A DNA stretch of 64,000 bases, from contig ML661902.1 in NCBI GenBank assembly GCA_007570785.1, forward strand, positions 2,222,373 to 2,286,372. The letters are read 5' to 3'. The stretch comes from Antilocapra americana. Taxonomy: Eukaryota; Chordata; Mammalia; Artiodactyla; Antilocapridae. The first letter of the stretch is position 1, and each line of letters starts with the position of its first letter. Position numbers and translations under genes: made by a program. Below, one piece after another: positions 1-12,490 of this stretch. A model generated the notes under the pieces. That model did no database searches. It saw only the letters and a program-made list of their open reading frames with translations, and was not told where the DNA came from.

Positions 1-661
1 CTTCCCTGTCCTCCACTATCCCCCTGAGTTTGCTCAAACTCATGTCCAGTTGGTGATGCCATCCAACCATTTCATCCTCTGTCATCCCTTCTGCACCTGT
101 CTTCAATCTTTCCTAGCATCAGGGTCTTTTCCAATGAGTCAACTCTTCACATCAGGTGGCCAAAGTATTGGAGCTTCAGCATCAGTCCTTCCAATGAATA
201 TTCAGGGTTGATTCCCTTTAAGATTGACTGATTTTATCTCCTTGCTGTCCAAGGGACTCTCAAGAGTCTTCTCCAACACCACAGTTCAAAATCATCAGTT
301 CTACGGGGCTCAGGTTTCTTTATAGTCCAACTCTCACATCCATACATGACTACTGGAAAAACCATAGCTTTGACTAGACAGACCTTTGTTGGCAAAGTAA
401 TGTCTCTGCTTTTTAATATGCTGTCTTGGTTAGTCATAACTTTTCTTCTAAGGAGGAAGTGCCTTTTAATTTCATGCCTGCAGTCACCATCTGCAGTGAT
501 TTTGGAGCCCCCAAAATAAAGTCTGTCACTGTTTCCATTGTTTCCCCATCTATTTGCCATGAAGTGATGGGATTGGATACCATGATCTTAGTTTTCTGAA
601 TGTTGAGTTTTAAGCCAACTTTTTCACTCTCCTCTTTCACTTTCATTAAGAGGCTCTTTGC
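1..661 (-). mobile_element. BovB LINE, 3' part of ORF2
   Basis: Read on the minus strand, this is the C-terminal reverse transcriptase region and the end of the BovB ORF. Recognisable blocks run from KVKEESEKVG near 630-650, through ITADGD and DITLPTK, to the CESWTIKK and [12 protein letters not shown] region near 240-320. The frame is broken in several places, so it is dead. The left window edge cuts it roughly 60 bases short of the usual BovB 3' terminus. On the right, BovB similarity stops abruptly near 661, where MLT1 sequence begins, which is normal 5' truncation. Confidence 0.95.
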
Positions 662-1175
662 TACCTCCCAGCTTCTGATAATTGGCAATTCTTGTTCCTT
701 GACTTTCAGATACATCACTCCAAGTTTGCTTCTGTCTTCATATGGTTGTCTTTGTTCTACATGTCTGTGTCTGTCCAAAACTCTTTTTTCTTATAAGGAT
801 ACTAGTTCTTGGATTTAAGGCCCTAACTCAGTATAACCTCATCTAAGCATCTGCAAAGAAGCCATTTACACACATGATAATATTCACAGGTACCAGTGGT
901 TAAGTGAAAGTGAAGGTCATTCTGTCGTTTCTGACTCTTTGCGAACTGATGGACTGTAGCCTACTAGGGTCCTCTGTCCATGGGATTTTTCAGGCAAGAA
1001 TACTGGAGTGGGTTTCCATTTCCTTCTCCAGGGGATCTACCCAACCCAGGGATCGAACCTGGGTCTCCCACATTGCAGGCACATGCTTTATTATCTGAGC
1101 TACCAGGGAAGCCCCCAACCAGGGGTTAGGACTTCAATAAATCTTTCTGGGAGACACAATTCAACCCGCACCAGT
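662..1175 (-). mobile_element. MLT1-type LTR (ERVL-MaLR), interrupted
   Basis: An old mammalian LTR lies on the minus strand in two pieces, 662-902 and 1129-1175. The order of the blocks fits MLT1 read backwards: a 'cagcttctgataatt' block, 'cttcatatgg', 'cttataaggata', 'ggccctaactcagtat', 'ttcacaggtacca', then after the SINE 'ggggttaggactt' and 'gacacaattcaacc'. BovB cuts into its left side and a Bov-tA SINE splits it. No internal retroviral genes are present. Family assignment is from recalled consensus. Confidence 0.75.
903..1117 (-). mobile_element. Bov-tA SINE
   Basis: A tRNA-derived ruminant SINE in reverse orientation. The 3' tail 'gtgaaagtgaag' is on the left, the body carries 'gcaagaatactggagtggg' and the tRNA-like head, including 'gggatcgaacc' (B-box side), ends in 'ctaccagggaagccc' on the right. 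The target-site duplication is 'accagtggtta' at 892-902 and 'accaggggtta' at 1118-1128, 10 of 11 matching. It lies inside the MLT1 LTR. Confidence 0.93.
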
Positions 1176-1554
1176 CCAGTTAGGAAACTAGCCTGAATGA
1201 AATGGAGGACATGTACTATGGAAAAACTGATGATAATCATGAAAATGGAAATCATGAGACTTGGCTCATAAATATTCATTGTGCAGATGCAACACCATAT
1301 TAATCAATTCCAAAGGTGTCTTTCCCAAAATAGCCTACATAAATTTGAAGTATTAGAAATATTTCCTCTGGAACTCTTCAAGTCTTGAGTTTTGTTTGAT
1401 TATTCTTTGATGCTTTTGTTTCTTTTTTCTACTTTGCTGGGCATTTCCAAATATTTTCCTAGATTTTCCCCAATATTTCCTATTCTTGAATGTTACCACA
1501 GAAGTACTGTCTAGTCTCTTTATCTAAAGCCTGTCTGTAACTCTCTACCCTAAA
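1176..1554. other. Unassigned spacer
   Basis: A+T-rich DNA between the MLT1 remnant and the L2 element. I see no open frame of interest and no repeat I can name. Confidence 0.5.
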
Positions 1555-3090
1555 TCCTGTAATTCAGCCAATATCCCTCCCTGACATTCCTATTTTTACT
1601 CTCAACTGGATCATTCCCATCAACACGAATAAAAATACTTTTATTTTGCACATCTCAAAAGAACTGTTGAACTCACTTTATCTGCCAGATGCTGCACAAA
1701 AGATTTTATTCCCTTTGTAACAAAATTCCTTGAAAGATATCTATACTCCCTTCACCAAGTCCTCTCCTACACATTCTTTCTTGACTCTCACCCCACCAAA
1801 ATGTTCTAGGCCTGGTTATCAAATAGCTTCCACATTGCTAACTCCAATGGTCAATTCTCAAGCTTCATCTTTCTTGACCATTCAACAGCATTTGACACAG
1901 CTGACTACTCTTGTCTTGTAGATACACGTGCTTTCCAGGACAGCACACTCCTCAATTTCATTTCACTTCACAACTTACTTCTTCTGGTTTTCTTTTCTGG
2001 TGATTCTTCTTCAGCTTCTTAATATTTGAGCATACTACAGTATCCTTGAATCTCTTTTCATACACACACACACAAACACACTCAAACACTTTTGGTATCT
2101 CATCCAATTTCTTGGCCTTAACATCTGTATGCTAATGACTCCAAAATTTATATCATCAGTCTGAACCCCTCTCCTGTACTTTAGACTCACATATCTAACT
2201 GCCAATTCAATATGCTTGGATGTGAAATAGACACTCCAAACTCACCATGTCCAAAGCTGAAGTCATCCTGCCACCAAACCTGCTCTGCTTATAGCATCTC
2301 CATCTCTGATGATGGCAATTCCATTCTTTCAGTCATTTGTGCCCCAAATCATAGTTTATCTCGGTTTCTTCTTTTTTCTCACACCCCATATCAAATCCAC
2401 ACAGATTTGTTGTTCAAAATATAAAGTAGATTCATGATGTAATCAGAATCCAACCACTTTCTCTATCTCCACTGATTTATCCTCATAAATTCGCTATCAT
2501 CTCTCACTCAAATTATTACTTCAATGTTCCTCTGACTGGCCCTTTTCTATCCTTGTCCTTTTACAGTTTATTAATAACATAGCAGCCAGAGTAAAGTTGT
2601 TAGAACTTAATATAACATCTCTCTTCTGCTCAAAATCTTCCCATGCCCCTCACCTCATGTAGAGTAAAATCTGATTTCTTTGCAGTGGCCCGGTCACTAC
2701 CTTCACACCAGCCATACTGTCCTCTTAACATTTATCAAATGTGTCAGGTTTGCCCTTGCCTTAGGGCCTTTGCAATCACTTTTCCTTCTGCCTAAAATGC
2801 TTATCCAGATACTTGCAATTTCTAGCTCCTCACCCTTCAAGTCTGAGTAATTATTAATTTTCAATGACACTTACCCTTATCTACATCAACACCTCCTCTA
2901 AATATTCATTATTTTGTACTATCATCTTATTTATACAATATAATATATTTATTTCTTTTGTTTACTGTCTGTTATCCTCTTCCTCCAGTATATAAGTTTC
3001 GTGAGGATGGGAAATTTTGTCTGGTCACTGATGCATTTCGATCACCAAGAACAATGAATGCTTGTTGAGTGAATGAATGCTTTGTCTAAC
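1555..3090 (+). mobile_element. L2 LINE, long 3' fragment with RT remnant
   Basis: An ancient LINE2 on the plus strand, about 1.5 kb. It carries the L2 reverse transcriptase block near 1865-1915, where the translation reads LD(h)STAFDTADYS, the motif A aspartate region. This is followed in order by the blocks around 2150-2240 ('aactgccaattc', 'catgtccaaagctgaa'), 2510-2600 ('agcagccagagt'), 2755-2800 ('gggcctttgcaatcac') and the 3' end near 2985-3085 ('gttgagtgaatgaatg'). A short (CA)n tract sits at 2063-2085. The frame is shattered by indels, as expected for an element of this age. Confidence 0.88.
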
Positions 3091-6000
3091 TTTTAAGGCT
3101 AGACTAACAGCTTCTGAAGGCAAAAATAACTTTTCTTTTTCCTCTAGTGATCTCACCAATTGATATATAATTATGACTAGCATAACACCAAAAATTGGCT
3201 TCAATACTAGACCTCATCACTGATACTAGTAAAGAACAACTTCAGAGTATGCTGAGGGGCGCAGCAATTTATGGGTCTCAGAAAGATTACTGTGAAGTGG
3301 TTGTAAGCTGCAATGATTAATGGTCCTTTGCATTATTGTGCACTGCAGCATGGCAGGGGTGACACTGTCTTCCTTGGTGTACAGTTGGACTCCAGTCTTA
3401 AGTAGGTCATGAGAGTAGTTCAGTACAGTAGAATAGAGTAGACATTCAATAGAATAGAATTGCACTTTTCAGGCTGAGTCCTGAAACTTCCCTTGTGATT
3501 TCTCCTGTTCCCTGGTCAGAAGGAGAGGATGCAGTGAAGGATCCAGATGATCTAGAAGCTGATGGAATCACTGGATGAAAGGAGGCTGAGTCTCTAAATC
3601 ACAGGGTAGAAGATGTCTCACCAAACTCTTTATTGGACAATGATATGAATGATGGCTAAAATCTTTATATTTTTAATGTACTGATAATTGGGGTTGATTT
3701 TTATGTCTAGTCTACATGACCAATGGAGTCAGTTCCTCACATCATCTCAGAAAGGTAGGATGAAACTTGATTACCTAAAGCTATGAAAACGGCATGTGTT
3801 AGCATCAAAGAAAGTTGAAATTTTTTGGCAAAAATCTTTGCTTTTAACTAAAATGTTCCAATATATTAGCATTTCTTCTTGGAATAAATAGGTTGCTGCT
3901 TTTTGGCCCTGAGATGTGAATCTCTGGCCTAAGTTAGGATTCCTCTTTGAATTCAATGGCAGTGTCAATAGGAGAGCAAGTTGGCTGTTTGTGCTTGGCA
4001 CCACCTGGCTGCAGTTACATCGCTCGGCACTAAACACACTGGCTGTGTCAGAGTTGAGTACTGTCATTCTGATGAAGTGGGGAGTGTGTTGGCCTGGTGG
4101 GAAGCCTTTTAAATTGAATGACAAGGTTTTTCTTATTTGTTACATCCCCAGGCCATTGTCAAATCATATAATGCCAGCCCAGGAAAGTAATTACAGAACT
4201 GTTGTGAGGCTGTTAGCAGCTGCTTTTCATTTTTCCCCATTGTGACTGGGATGTGGTGGAGAAAAATTGGGATGACTAAGAACCACAACATAAACGCCAC
4301 CCAATCTGTTGGCCAGTCACATGTGGCACTTACATTCAGTCAAGGGAAAAGAGCAGGCTCCTGAAATATTATTAGATATAGATGCCAAATATAATGAAGA
4401 ATTTACAGCCAACTATCAGAGACCAAGTCACGAGGACAGGTGAATTTCATTTATTAAATCATTACTAAAATCATCAGGCCACAAAGTCTAACTGTTAAAA
4501 ATAAAATCATGTGTTGACCTCATAAAACTACCCCTTTCCTCTTAGCTGTTCTTCTCTCTTGTTTTCTTTTTTTAAAATTATTTTTGAAGGACCCCAATGA
4601 ACCTTCAGCTAATGATATATAATTCAAAGTTTCCAACAATAAATGCCAATTCTCATAAAAAGAAACTACCAGGATATATGAAGGGGAAATGGACAATACT
4701 AGATGTATTTTCATCTTACCACCTTATTTTAATTTAGTCCTTTTGAATAGGAACTTTACAAGCTGGCCAGTGCTTATTTCCAAGATTAATTTATTTCCTA
4801 AATTCTACTGAGTGAAGAATGGTATTGCTTTTGATAGGCTACTGACGTAAAGTAAATAAACATTATTTTAAAGTTATAACTGTTTAAAGTTAATGGATAC
4901 TGCTTAAGATTCTTAACACAACTGAATGTTGTGTTTCCAATCAGGTGACAATCTAATCAAGATGAACCCTAAGTGATTATTCATTATTCATTTTCTTTGA
5001 ATGAAATGGTTTAAATAGCATGGAGCTATGCTAGCAAGTTATTATGTTCACATGTAACCCTTTCTTCTTCTGAAAGTCATTTCTTTCCTCTCTGAGGTTA
5101 TGGAAATATAATACATACATTTATATGTCTTCTGTAGGGTTACAGAAGGCAGTTGCTTCCCTATACTCTACACAAACTTCCTTCTACTAACAATGTGTCA
5201 CTAACTTTCATGGAATAATTTATTTCTAAATGATGAAAGTGGTCAAAGGCTTAGGATCCAACAGTATTCCGAATGAAAATAATTAGATTTGTGGTAAAGA
5301 TAAGAGTGAGGTTTGAAACCTGTCAGTACATATCACTAGGTAGAAATAAATTATGGCTTGTCAAAAATGACACATTTCAACAAGGTGCTTCCTTTTCACT
5401 CTGAGTAAGACCTTTTTCCACCCAGCAATTAACTTTATTCCCATTAATATTCAGTAGCATTGACAAGGCTGACAGAGTAAACCTGGGTTTTATAAAACTG
5501 AAGACAGATTGATAAAGACTCATTACGTTGTCTACTAATTTCACCATTGTATGGTAGATCTTAATAAATAAGGAACAAAGCTGTTGACTATAGCATTGAT
5601 TTGTTGTGCCAGGTAAAAGACTCAGATTTTCTGTGTATATTTTCTTTTTGTGACTCATAAATTTATTTTTGAAAATAAACAGTAATTTTGCCTAAAGGGA
5701 TGCAGAGGTGACACAATAATACATTTATACCATACCATAATATGCTTAGCACTGGCATAGTTTTTTCTAGGTATTTCTTCTCAGTCTATAAATAATAATT
5801 ATGCTACACAGTTAAATTAAATAAAATGAGTAACTGCACTCAAACGATCCTTTGATTATAGATTGAGAAAGCTTACGCGCAAGTATACCCTTATGGTGTG
5901 GTAGAAAAAGAGCAAAGAATTAACTAATAGCCCATTGGAATGGGAAAACCAAACATTTCTGTCTTCCTCCATTTATGACATAAAAAGTAAGAAATAAAAT

Positions 6001-7040
6001 AAAGCAGGTTTCACAAAGCTTCAAGATGTGTCAAAGATGATGTTGCTTAGAGACATAACATCTGTTCTGTTTTTGTAGTTGTCATATTTTCTAAAAAAAA
6101 AAAATGAAAATTAAACACTGTGTTTTTCCAAGCTTATGGACACAGTTTTTCATTGTTGTTGTTGTTTTTCATACAGGACACTTTGGCTGGTTTCAGCTTT
6201 CTCTTCTAGAACTGTTGGTGAGAGAAATGTGATCCATGCCTAACAAAATCAACTTGCATTTTTTTGTTTTCTGGAAGTTTTTAGGTTGTTCTTTCCCTCT
6301 GCCATGACAGGTGACTTCTCACAGGTGAAAGCCTGTCATTTTTCCTCAAGAGTTATTTTTCCTGTAACGTTATATAGCTCAGCAAATTTTTTGCCAGGGG
6401 CAATATTAGTGAGTTCTGGATGTATTACTGACATGGAATTCTGCCACTTGTATTTATTTTCTGTGCTATGACAACCTACTGTTTTGTGGTAGAAATGACA
6501 AGATTTTAGTTCTCATCAAATTCATAGTTTCTTCAAAAGTCTAATTTTTCATAAGCAAAAATTCATGTAGTGAAAATGGAATCATTTCACACAGTTCTTA
6601 CTCTGGCCCCAAACACATGCATGGAATAACTCCACTCTTCATTCCCCCTGTTTTTTTCAGAGTCAAAGTCTGCAGATGGGCAAGTCACACCTGAATCCCC
6701 TAAGTAAGTAGTTTGTAATTAGGCTGTAACAATAAAAACTTTGGATTTAATTTTCCTGTGTGTTGCTTTTCACCTTTTGGATTCCTCTCTGACATTTCAC
6801 ATCCCTTAGATCTTAATCTCCCATTAGCTCTTACCTCTCCTCTTCAGAGCAGTCTACTCTGATTTCAGCTTTATTCAGCTCCGTTGCTCCCTCTCAAACT
6901 CTGCTTTAAATGATCAATCTTAGTGTTTTCCTTCAGTTATTGTTTTATTTTCCTTTTGATTACTCTATCCTATAAACCATTCATGAACTTGCTCCTGCTC
7001 TTCATTAGTGGAGACTTTTTAGGGAGGCCAGCAGAAGAAT
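3091..7040. other. Unassigned 3.9-kb stretch
   Basis: No transposon I can name and no recognisable exon. Composition is A+T rich with short simple tracts: an A run near 6093-6105 and (GTT)n near 6154-6166. A block around 3900-4330 is more complex and less A+T rich, and has open frames of 117 (minus) and 109 (plus) codons without recognisable identity. It is treated as a finding below rather than a gene. Confidence 0.5.
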
Positions 7041-7130
7041 AGCTGCATTTGTTAATCACATATTTAATGAGAATTTACTATGTGCACGACGTTGTGGGAG
7101 GACACAAAGCACTGTACACACCACCGCTTC
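7041..7130. repeat. Possible ancient MIR/L2-class fragment
   Basis: The run 'tttactatgtgcacgacg' followed by 'aaagcactgtacac' resembles the 'tactatgtgccaggcac' phrase common in old MIR/L2-class repeats. The match is short and diverged. Confidence 0.35.
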
Positions 7131-7210
7131 TCCTCATAGCAGCTGGTGCTCACAGAGCACCACCTGTGTGTCCTGCATGGATCTATGTGATTTACCAACA
7201 TCAGCGCACA

Positions 7211-7789
7211 AGGCCCTCCCAATGGTCCCTACATTTTAATAAGCAGGTTTTATTATTCAGGTATAGTGAGGCCAACAAATCAGCAGATGACTGCCACTGA
7301 AAGGACAGTTTGTTACTCATAGTTCCCAATAGAGGGGAACTCATCACACTGTGGAGGCAGCACCAGGATCAACCAGAAGATAAAAAGAGTAGAAGGAGAA
7401 TGTGGGCAAGAGCCTTTACTGTGGTTTCCATCGTGGGAAACCAGCAAGGCACAGTAAACAGGCTTAAGATTGGCTTTGATTAGTTTGAATGATTTCAGGG
7501 AGCTCTTGGGTGTAGGGGCTATCCCAAATTGCCTGATGCCTGGCCTTGGTATGACTGAGGAATGTAAATTGGCTACATTGTAAGAGCCTGACAGAGGAGG
7601 TAGGAGAGGGTGCAGGCTTTGGATTGGTTAGTTTGCATGTGAGAGACACACTCACAGACCAGTCATTTACTAAAGCTCTGAAGGCTAGCTCTGGGATGGG
7701 CAGGTAGGTCTCCAGTGCCAATAGGGTCCCATATATCATTTCAGAATAAAAATAAGTATGCAATACACCCTAGAGGCATAGTACTAGTA
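7211..7789. other. Unassigned spacer
   Basis: The longest open frame is 99 codons on the minus strand (7464-7763), with no motif I recognise. No repeat identified. Confidence 0.45.
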
Positions 7790-7892
7790 TTAGCAAAGCC
7801 ACATATCTAGTAAGTGATTGGGTCCAGATTTGGGCCCAGTAGCTATGGCTCCAGAATTCACATTCTTAATTCTATGCCATGCTGCTTCACCA
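7790..7892 (-). mobile_element. MIR SINE fragment
   Basis: Minus-strand MIR: the order 'cacatatctagtaagtg', 'cagatttgggccc', 'ctatggctccagaa' and 'ttctatgccatgctgc' matches the reversed MIR head and core. It is diverged, as MIR always is. Confidence 0.75.
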
Positions 7893-8029
7893 AGGAACTT
7901 GGATTTCTGTAAAGGAAATAAAAAATATGCATGATGTCATCTAAGTGCTGTAAAAGTTAAAAGAGGCTTCAGAACTCGGTGGACAAGGATGGAAATCAGA
8001 TTGAGGTTCAAGCAAAATTTCAGGAGAAA

Positions 8030-8540
8030 CACCAGTTGAATGTGCATTTGAAGGGTAGCAAAGATGCCCACAGATGTGAAAAGGTCATTCCAGGCAAATG
8101 GAACTGCCTGAAGAAAAGTGTCAAGATCTGAAGCCAATTAATGGATTCAAGGAGCTGCAAACCCCTTGCATGGCAGAAGCAAAGTCTGTGCATGCGAGAT
8201 TGATGGAAATGATACTGGGAAAGTTATCTGTTACCAGCATTAGGCCATGAGTGAAATAGTAAGGGATCTGGACTTAATTCACAGGGAAAATGAGAAATAG
8301 AGGTGTAATATAGCATTTTATGTATGTACTTATATGTTACATGCAGTATATACATTGTATCTACACATATGCATATACATTCAAAAAAAAGTATATATAG
8401 GAGGTCTTTAAGTAGGAGAGTTATGTGATCACACCTGTGTTTCAGAGGTTAACCTGGCTTCTATGGAAGCAGAATTGAAAGTGGAGAAATAAGTGAAAAC
8501 ATGGATTAGGATGTTATTGAAATAACTCACATGAAACTTA
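8030..8540 (-). mobile_element. L2 LINE fragment
   Basis: A reverse-oriented L2 3' region. 'cattccaggcaaatggaac' near 8085-8105 is the complement of the L2 phrase 'ctgttccctctgcctggaa'; 'gagagttatgtgatcac' and 'aacctggcttctatgg' near 8416-8465 follow in the right order. An A+T-rich tract at about 8315-8400 (TATA/CATA-like) interrupts it and is probably later simple-repeat expansion. Confidence 0.72.
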
Positions 8541-9443
8541 GGAATAAATCAGAGAACATTAGGGGATTGACTCAAAAGTCATGTAGAGATAGAGTTGAAA
8601 GCACCTTGTTACTGATATTTCATCAATTGAAACTATATCACACGAGGAGTGGCTAACAGAACTGGGAATTTTACCATGCAGAAGAGAAAACCCAAGGATA
8701 GACTCTTTTCATTGTTGTACTAGACCAGACTTCAGAGGCTGCTTTTGGCTGCAAGGTGGTAGAGAATAAAGATATGAACAGAGCTCAGGAATGCTTGTAT
8801 TTTGGTTTAGTTCAGAAGCCAATAATATTAATAAGCATGAATAAGCCTAAGTTCCACTATGGCTCACCACAGAACTGTTAGTGGAATAAAAACTTTTTTT
8901 TATAATAAAATATTATATATTTCAATATGCAGATATTCAGGCAAGATTAACCCAGAAGATCTGATGATGTAGTCAGATGCTTGCATTTACTGATAATGAA
9001 CACACTCAGGATTTAAGAAAGTTAAAATCAGAAATCTATCATCAAAAGAAATTCAGAAGATGAAAGAGTAGAGATATTGATGGTCACTAAACTAAGTTCT
9101 AATAGACCAGACTTATTTGTCTATTATAGAAAGAAGGAAATAATCTTAATTGAAACAAGGATAACATGCCAAGACAAATTACAGACTTTGGAAACAGAGA
9201 AAATGATGAAGTATGATATTAGCACAAATGAGCCGGGCCTTATTTATAAGCACAATGTCAAAATAATTCCCAATGTTATGACGGGATAGTGACAAAGTAT
9301 CTCTGAAAACATATCTCCTGCCTTGAATTGCTCCACATGTTGAGGCTCACAATCAGTCTCTGGTACTTAGAAAGTCCCAGGAGATCATATCCTTTGGTAA
9401 GCTAAGAGGAATGGAGGGTACACTGTATAAAGAGGCAGAAATA
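8541..9443. other. Unassigned spacer
   Basis: A+T-rich DNA with a T run followed by TA-rich sequence at 8890-8925. The longest open frame is 70 codons. No gene or nameable repeat. Confidence 0.5.
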
Positions 9444-9576
9444 CAGCATCACCGACTCAATGGACCTGGGTCTGGGTGGACTCTGGGAGTTGGTGATGGA
9501 CAGGGAGGCCTGGTGTGCTGCGGTTCATGGGGTCACAAAGAGTCAGACACCACTGAGTGACTGAACTGAACAGAAC
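9444..9576 (+). mobile_element. BovB LINE, extreme 3' end
   Basis: A heavily 5'-truncated BovB copy of about 130 bp. It starts at 'cagcatcaccgactcaatgg', contains 'ggagttggtgatggacag' and ends in the BovB terminal 'ctgaactgaa' repeat. It encodes only the last ORF2 codons and is not functional. Confidence 0.93.
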
Positions 9577-10519
9577 AACTATGATAGAGAATCTATGTAT
9601 ACCGGCAACAATAGACAACCCTCAGAATAAATAATTGCAACATGTAATTTATAATATTGATTTCTTATCATTGTTATTCAGAAAAAATTTTTAAATATAT
9701 GTGATGGCAATAACATGAAATATAAAAACAATCTTCATTAACAAAATTCAGTAAGATCCCTGCATCTTGTGTCTTCACTAATTTAAAAATCATTAATTCT
9801 AAGTCTGCTAAAATGAGTCTCAGATTTCCTTTGTTTTATATTTGCATGTGGCAGCTAAATATGCCAACTGATGCTGGTATGTTATATTGGTGACTCAGTT
9901 ATAATGAGTGGCATTGCTTTGTTGATGTGATTTTCTGAAATGGCAAACTACACACAGAAAACAGAGGGTAATATTCCCGTGATATAAACAGTATCACATT
10001 CCTGGAAATTTGAGTTTATAAATGTAAGGAAGAAATTTTGCTGTGATGTATAAAATTACTTTCCAGTCTCTCAAATAATTGTAAACCATTTTCCCCTACA
10101 CAAATATTAATTTCAAATTCCAAAAATTTGAAAGTCATATACCATAACTCTCTATTGTGTAAAACTGACACATGCATAGAGGGACAGCTATCATCTCTAT
10201 CTACTCACACTCTATAAAAACCAAGATCATCCTCCACTTGCTATGAAAAATTAAAACAATCATATCATTTAAAAATTGTCCCTGTAAAGAACCACTGGTT
10301 TAAGTAATGGAGCTCAATGTAAGGGAGATCCCTACCATAAGACATACTTAAGCATATGCTAGAACCTCTTTGCACAAAAATGGTAGGCAGAATTCAAGCA
10401 CTGGGTGAATGGCTGGATTTGATCAAGGTTGAAAAATCAAATGCTTACAGACACAAAGCAGGTATGAGAAATGTGTAAACTGGTCCAAGAGAAAGACAAC
10501 AGAGAACTATGTGGCCTAC
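9577..10519. other. Unassigned spacer
   Basis: A+T-rich sequence without a repeat I can name. The longest open frames are under 70 codons. Confidence 0.5.
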
Positions 10520-11090
10520 GTGAACTGTTGTCCCAGCACCATTTGTTGAATGAATATTCTTTCCTTATTGAATTGTCTTGGCATTCTGTCAAAAATCAAT
10601 TGGTTATAAACATGAGAGTTTATTTCTGGACTATCAATTCTACCCCATTGATCTATATGTGTCAGCACCACACAGCATTGATTACTATAGCTTTGTAATA
10701 CTTTTGAAATCTGTAAATGTGAATCCTTTAACTTTATTCTCCTTTATCAAGATCTGTTTTTTTTTAATTTGGCTTATTCTAGATCCCTTGGATTTCCAAA
10801 TGAATTTTAGAAGCAGCCTGTCAATTTCTGTAATAATCCCAGATAGATTTTGGCAGGGACGACACTAAATTTATAGATCAATTTCAGGGATATTGCTATT
10901 ATAATATTGTCTTCTGATCCATGAATATGGGATGTCTTTCCATCTACTTAGGTATTCTTAAATTTCTTCCAACTATGTTTTACAGTTTTCAGAATACAAC
11001 TTTTGTACTTCTTTTGTTACGTTTATTCCTATCTTATTCTTTTCAACCTGGATGTTTTCATGTCATCTTCTTACCTAATTGCCCTGGTAA
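10520..11090 (-). mobile_element. Old L1 LINE fragment
   Basis: Minus-strand L1 ORF2/3' region. Diagnostic antisense phrases occur in order: 'tcccagcaccatttgttga' (10530-10549), 'ccccattgatctatatgtg' (10641-10660), 'catgaatatgggatgtctt', 'cttttgttacgtttattcc', 'acctaattgccctgg' (11073-11087). Open frames of 75-96 codons here are antisense by-products of the L1. Confidence 0.88.
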
Positions 11091-11544
11091 AGTCTGCTTA
11101 GTTCTCAAAATTTATCTATTTTGTATTCCATTTCTCTTTTATGCAGTATTTACTAACTCAGTTTGTTCAAACCAATCCCCTAACTCTCTCTTTTAGTACT
11201 TTGCATCTTCTTCTATCTTTTGAGTCTTTCATAATTTAATCCTTCAAAGAAAACATCCCTGATTAATATGACCCTACTATCCAGAGATTATTTTTTTAAT
11301 CCACACTACTCTGACACACTCATGGTCACAGTCTGGACTGCCATTTATCCTAATACTGCTTGTGATTTGGGACACTTTATTTTACAAATTAAACTGTAAG
11401 CTTTGTTGAATAGGGTCAATATTTTCAACTTTAAAGTTTTCAAAAAATTCTAACAGAATCTTATGTGTAAATAAATGTTTCAAAAAATGCTTTCCACTTG
11501 CTTTTATCCTTTCACACGGAAGTAATTCAATGAAATGAAAGGAG
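11091..11544. other. Unassigned, possibly diverged L2
   Basis: The stretch has the C+T bias of an L2 3' end, and 'attaaactgtaagcttt' near 11390 resembles the L2 phrase 'agactgtaagctcc', but order and similarity are too weak to call. Confidence 0.3.
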
Positions 11545-11750
11545 TACTATATGGTCTTGAATCCTGGCTTTGCCACCTAAATTCTGTATGTTGAGTGATT
11601 AATTTACATCTGAGTCTCAGCTTTTCCATCTGTAAAATGAGAGTAAAAATGTCTAGCATTAATAATAAAGATCAGAAATAGGCAAGTAAAACATACAGCC
11701 CATGGCAGGCATTTGATACATGGCATGTGTTTTCATTACTGTAAGAGCAA
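11545..11750 (+). mobile_element. MIR SINE
   Basis: A plus-strand MIR, close to full length. 'cctggctttgccacctaa' matches the MIR 'cctggctctgccactta' block; 'gagtctcagcttttccatc' with 'tgtaaaatgagagtaa' is the MIR core; the 'catggcaggcatttgata' tail follows. Confidence 0.8.
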
Positions 11751-12223
11751 TGTGGCAATTAAAAAACTAGGCTTAGAGTTTTTGATGTAGAAATAAATGA
11801 AAAGGGAGAATGGAAGCAATTTAAATAGTTTAAAATGTTATTTCAGATTCTTATTATTTTTATCACACTGTCATATCTGAGTCCTCCTCATCAGTGCCAT
11901 CATTTCCTTGGAACTCTCGTCATTTATTTCAAGGGGAATATATACAAATAAACAGGAAGTGTGACACACACGCGTGCACATACAAACACACATATGTGCC
12001 CAATATTATTCCTTATTTTATACAAATTTCTGGCATCTCACACTATAAAACAGAGTAATAATGTCAAGATGCAATTTACTGAAAAGTCAGTATTTATAAT
12101 TAAATAATACATATTTCCATACATAGCTTTGAAAGGACTCTAAGTCATTGTTTCAGTTTCAAATTAAGTGGGAAACTTTGGAAACTACTTTCATTATTAC
12201 TAGGTTCATATTTTGTACCACTA
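11751..12223. other. Unassigned spacer with CA-rich tract
   Basis: A+T-rich, with a degenerate CA/CG-containing microsatellite near 11963-11997. No gene. Confidence 0.5.
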
Positions 12224-12235
12224 ATCAGAGAAAAT

Positions 12236-12490
12236 GGAGAAGGAAATGGCAACCCATTCCAGTATTCTTGCTTGGAGAATCCTGTGGACAGAGGAGCCTG
12301 GAGTGCTGCTGTCCATAGGGTCGCACAGAGTCGGACACGGCTGAAGCGACTTAGTATGCATGCATACACTGGAGAAGGAAAGGGCAGCCCACTCCAGTAT
12401 TCTTGCCTGGAGAATCCCAGGGACAGAGGAGCCTGTATGGGGTCACACAGAGTCGGACACGACTGAAGTGACTTAGCAGCAGCAGCAGCC
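12236..12490 (+). mobile_element. Bov-A2 SINE (dimer)
   Basis: Two Bov-A units in tandem (about 12236-12355 and 12370-12475) joined by a 'catgcatgcatac' linker and ending in the (CAG)n tail typical of Bov-A2. There is no tRNA head. The insertion is bounded by a perfect 12-bp target-site duplication, 'atcagagaaaat', at 12224-12235 and 12491-12502, which indicates a fairly recent insertion. Open frames through it on both strands are repeat by-products. Confidence 0.95.

Noticed and set aside
1025..1117. tRNA gene suggested by B-box-like 'gggatcgaacc' sequences, here and in other Bov-tA copies
   Set aside because: These are the tRNA-derived heads of SINEs and lack a complete cloverleaf.
3771..4245. 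Overlapping 117- and 109-codon open frames on opposite strands
   Set aside because: Opposed overlapping frames without domains; better explained by local composition.
10471..11196. Run of plus-strand open frames of 75-96 codons
   Set aside because: Most lie antisense to the old L1 at 10520-11090; the remainder is short.
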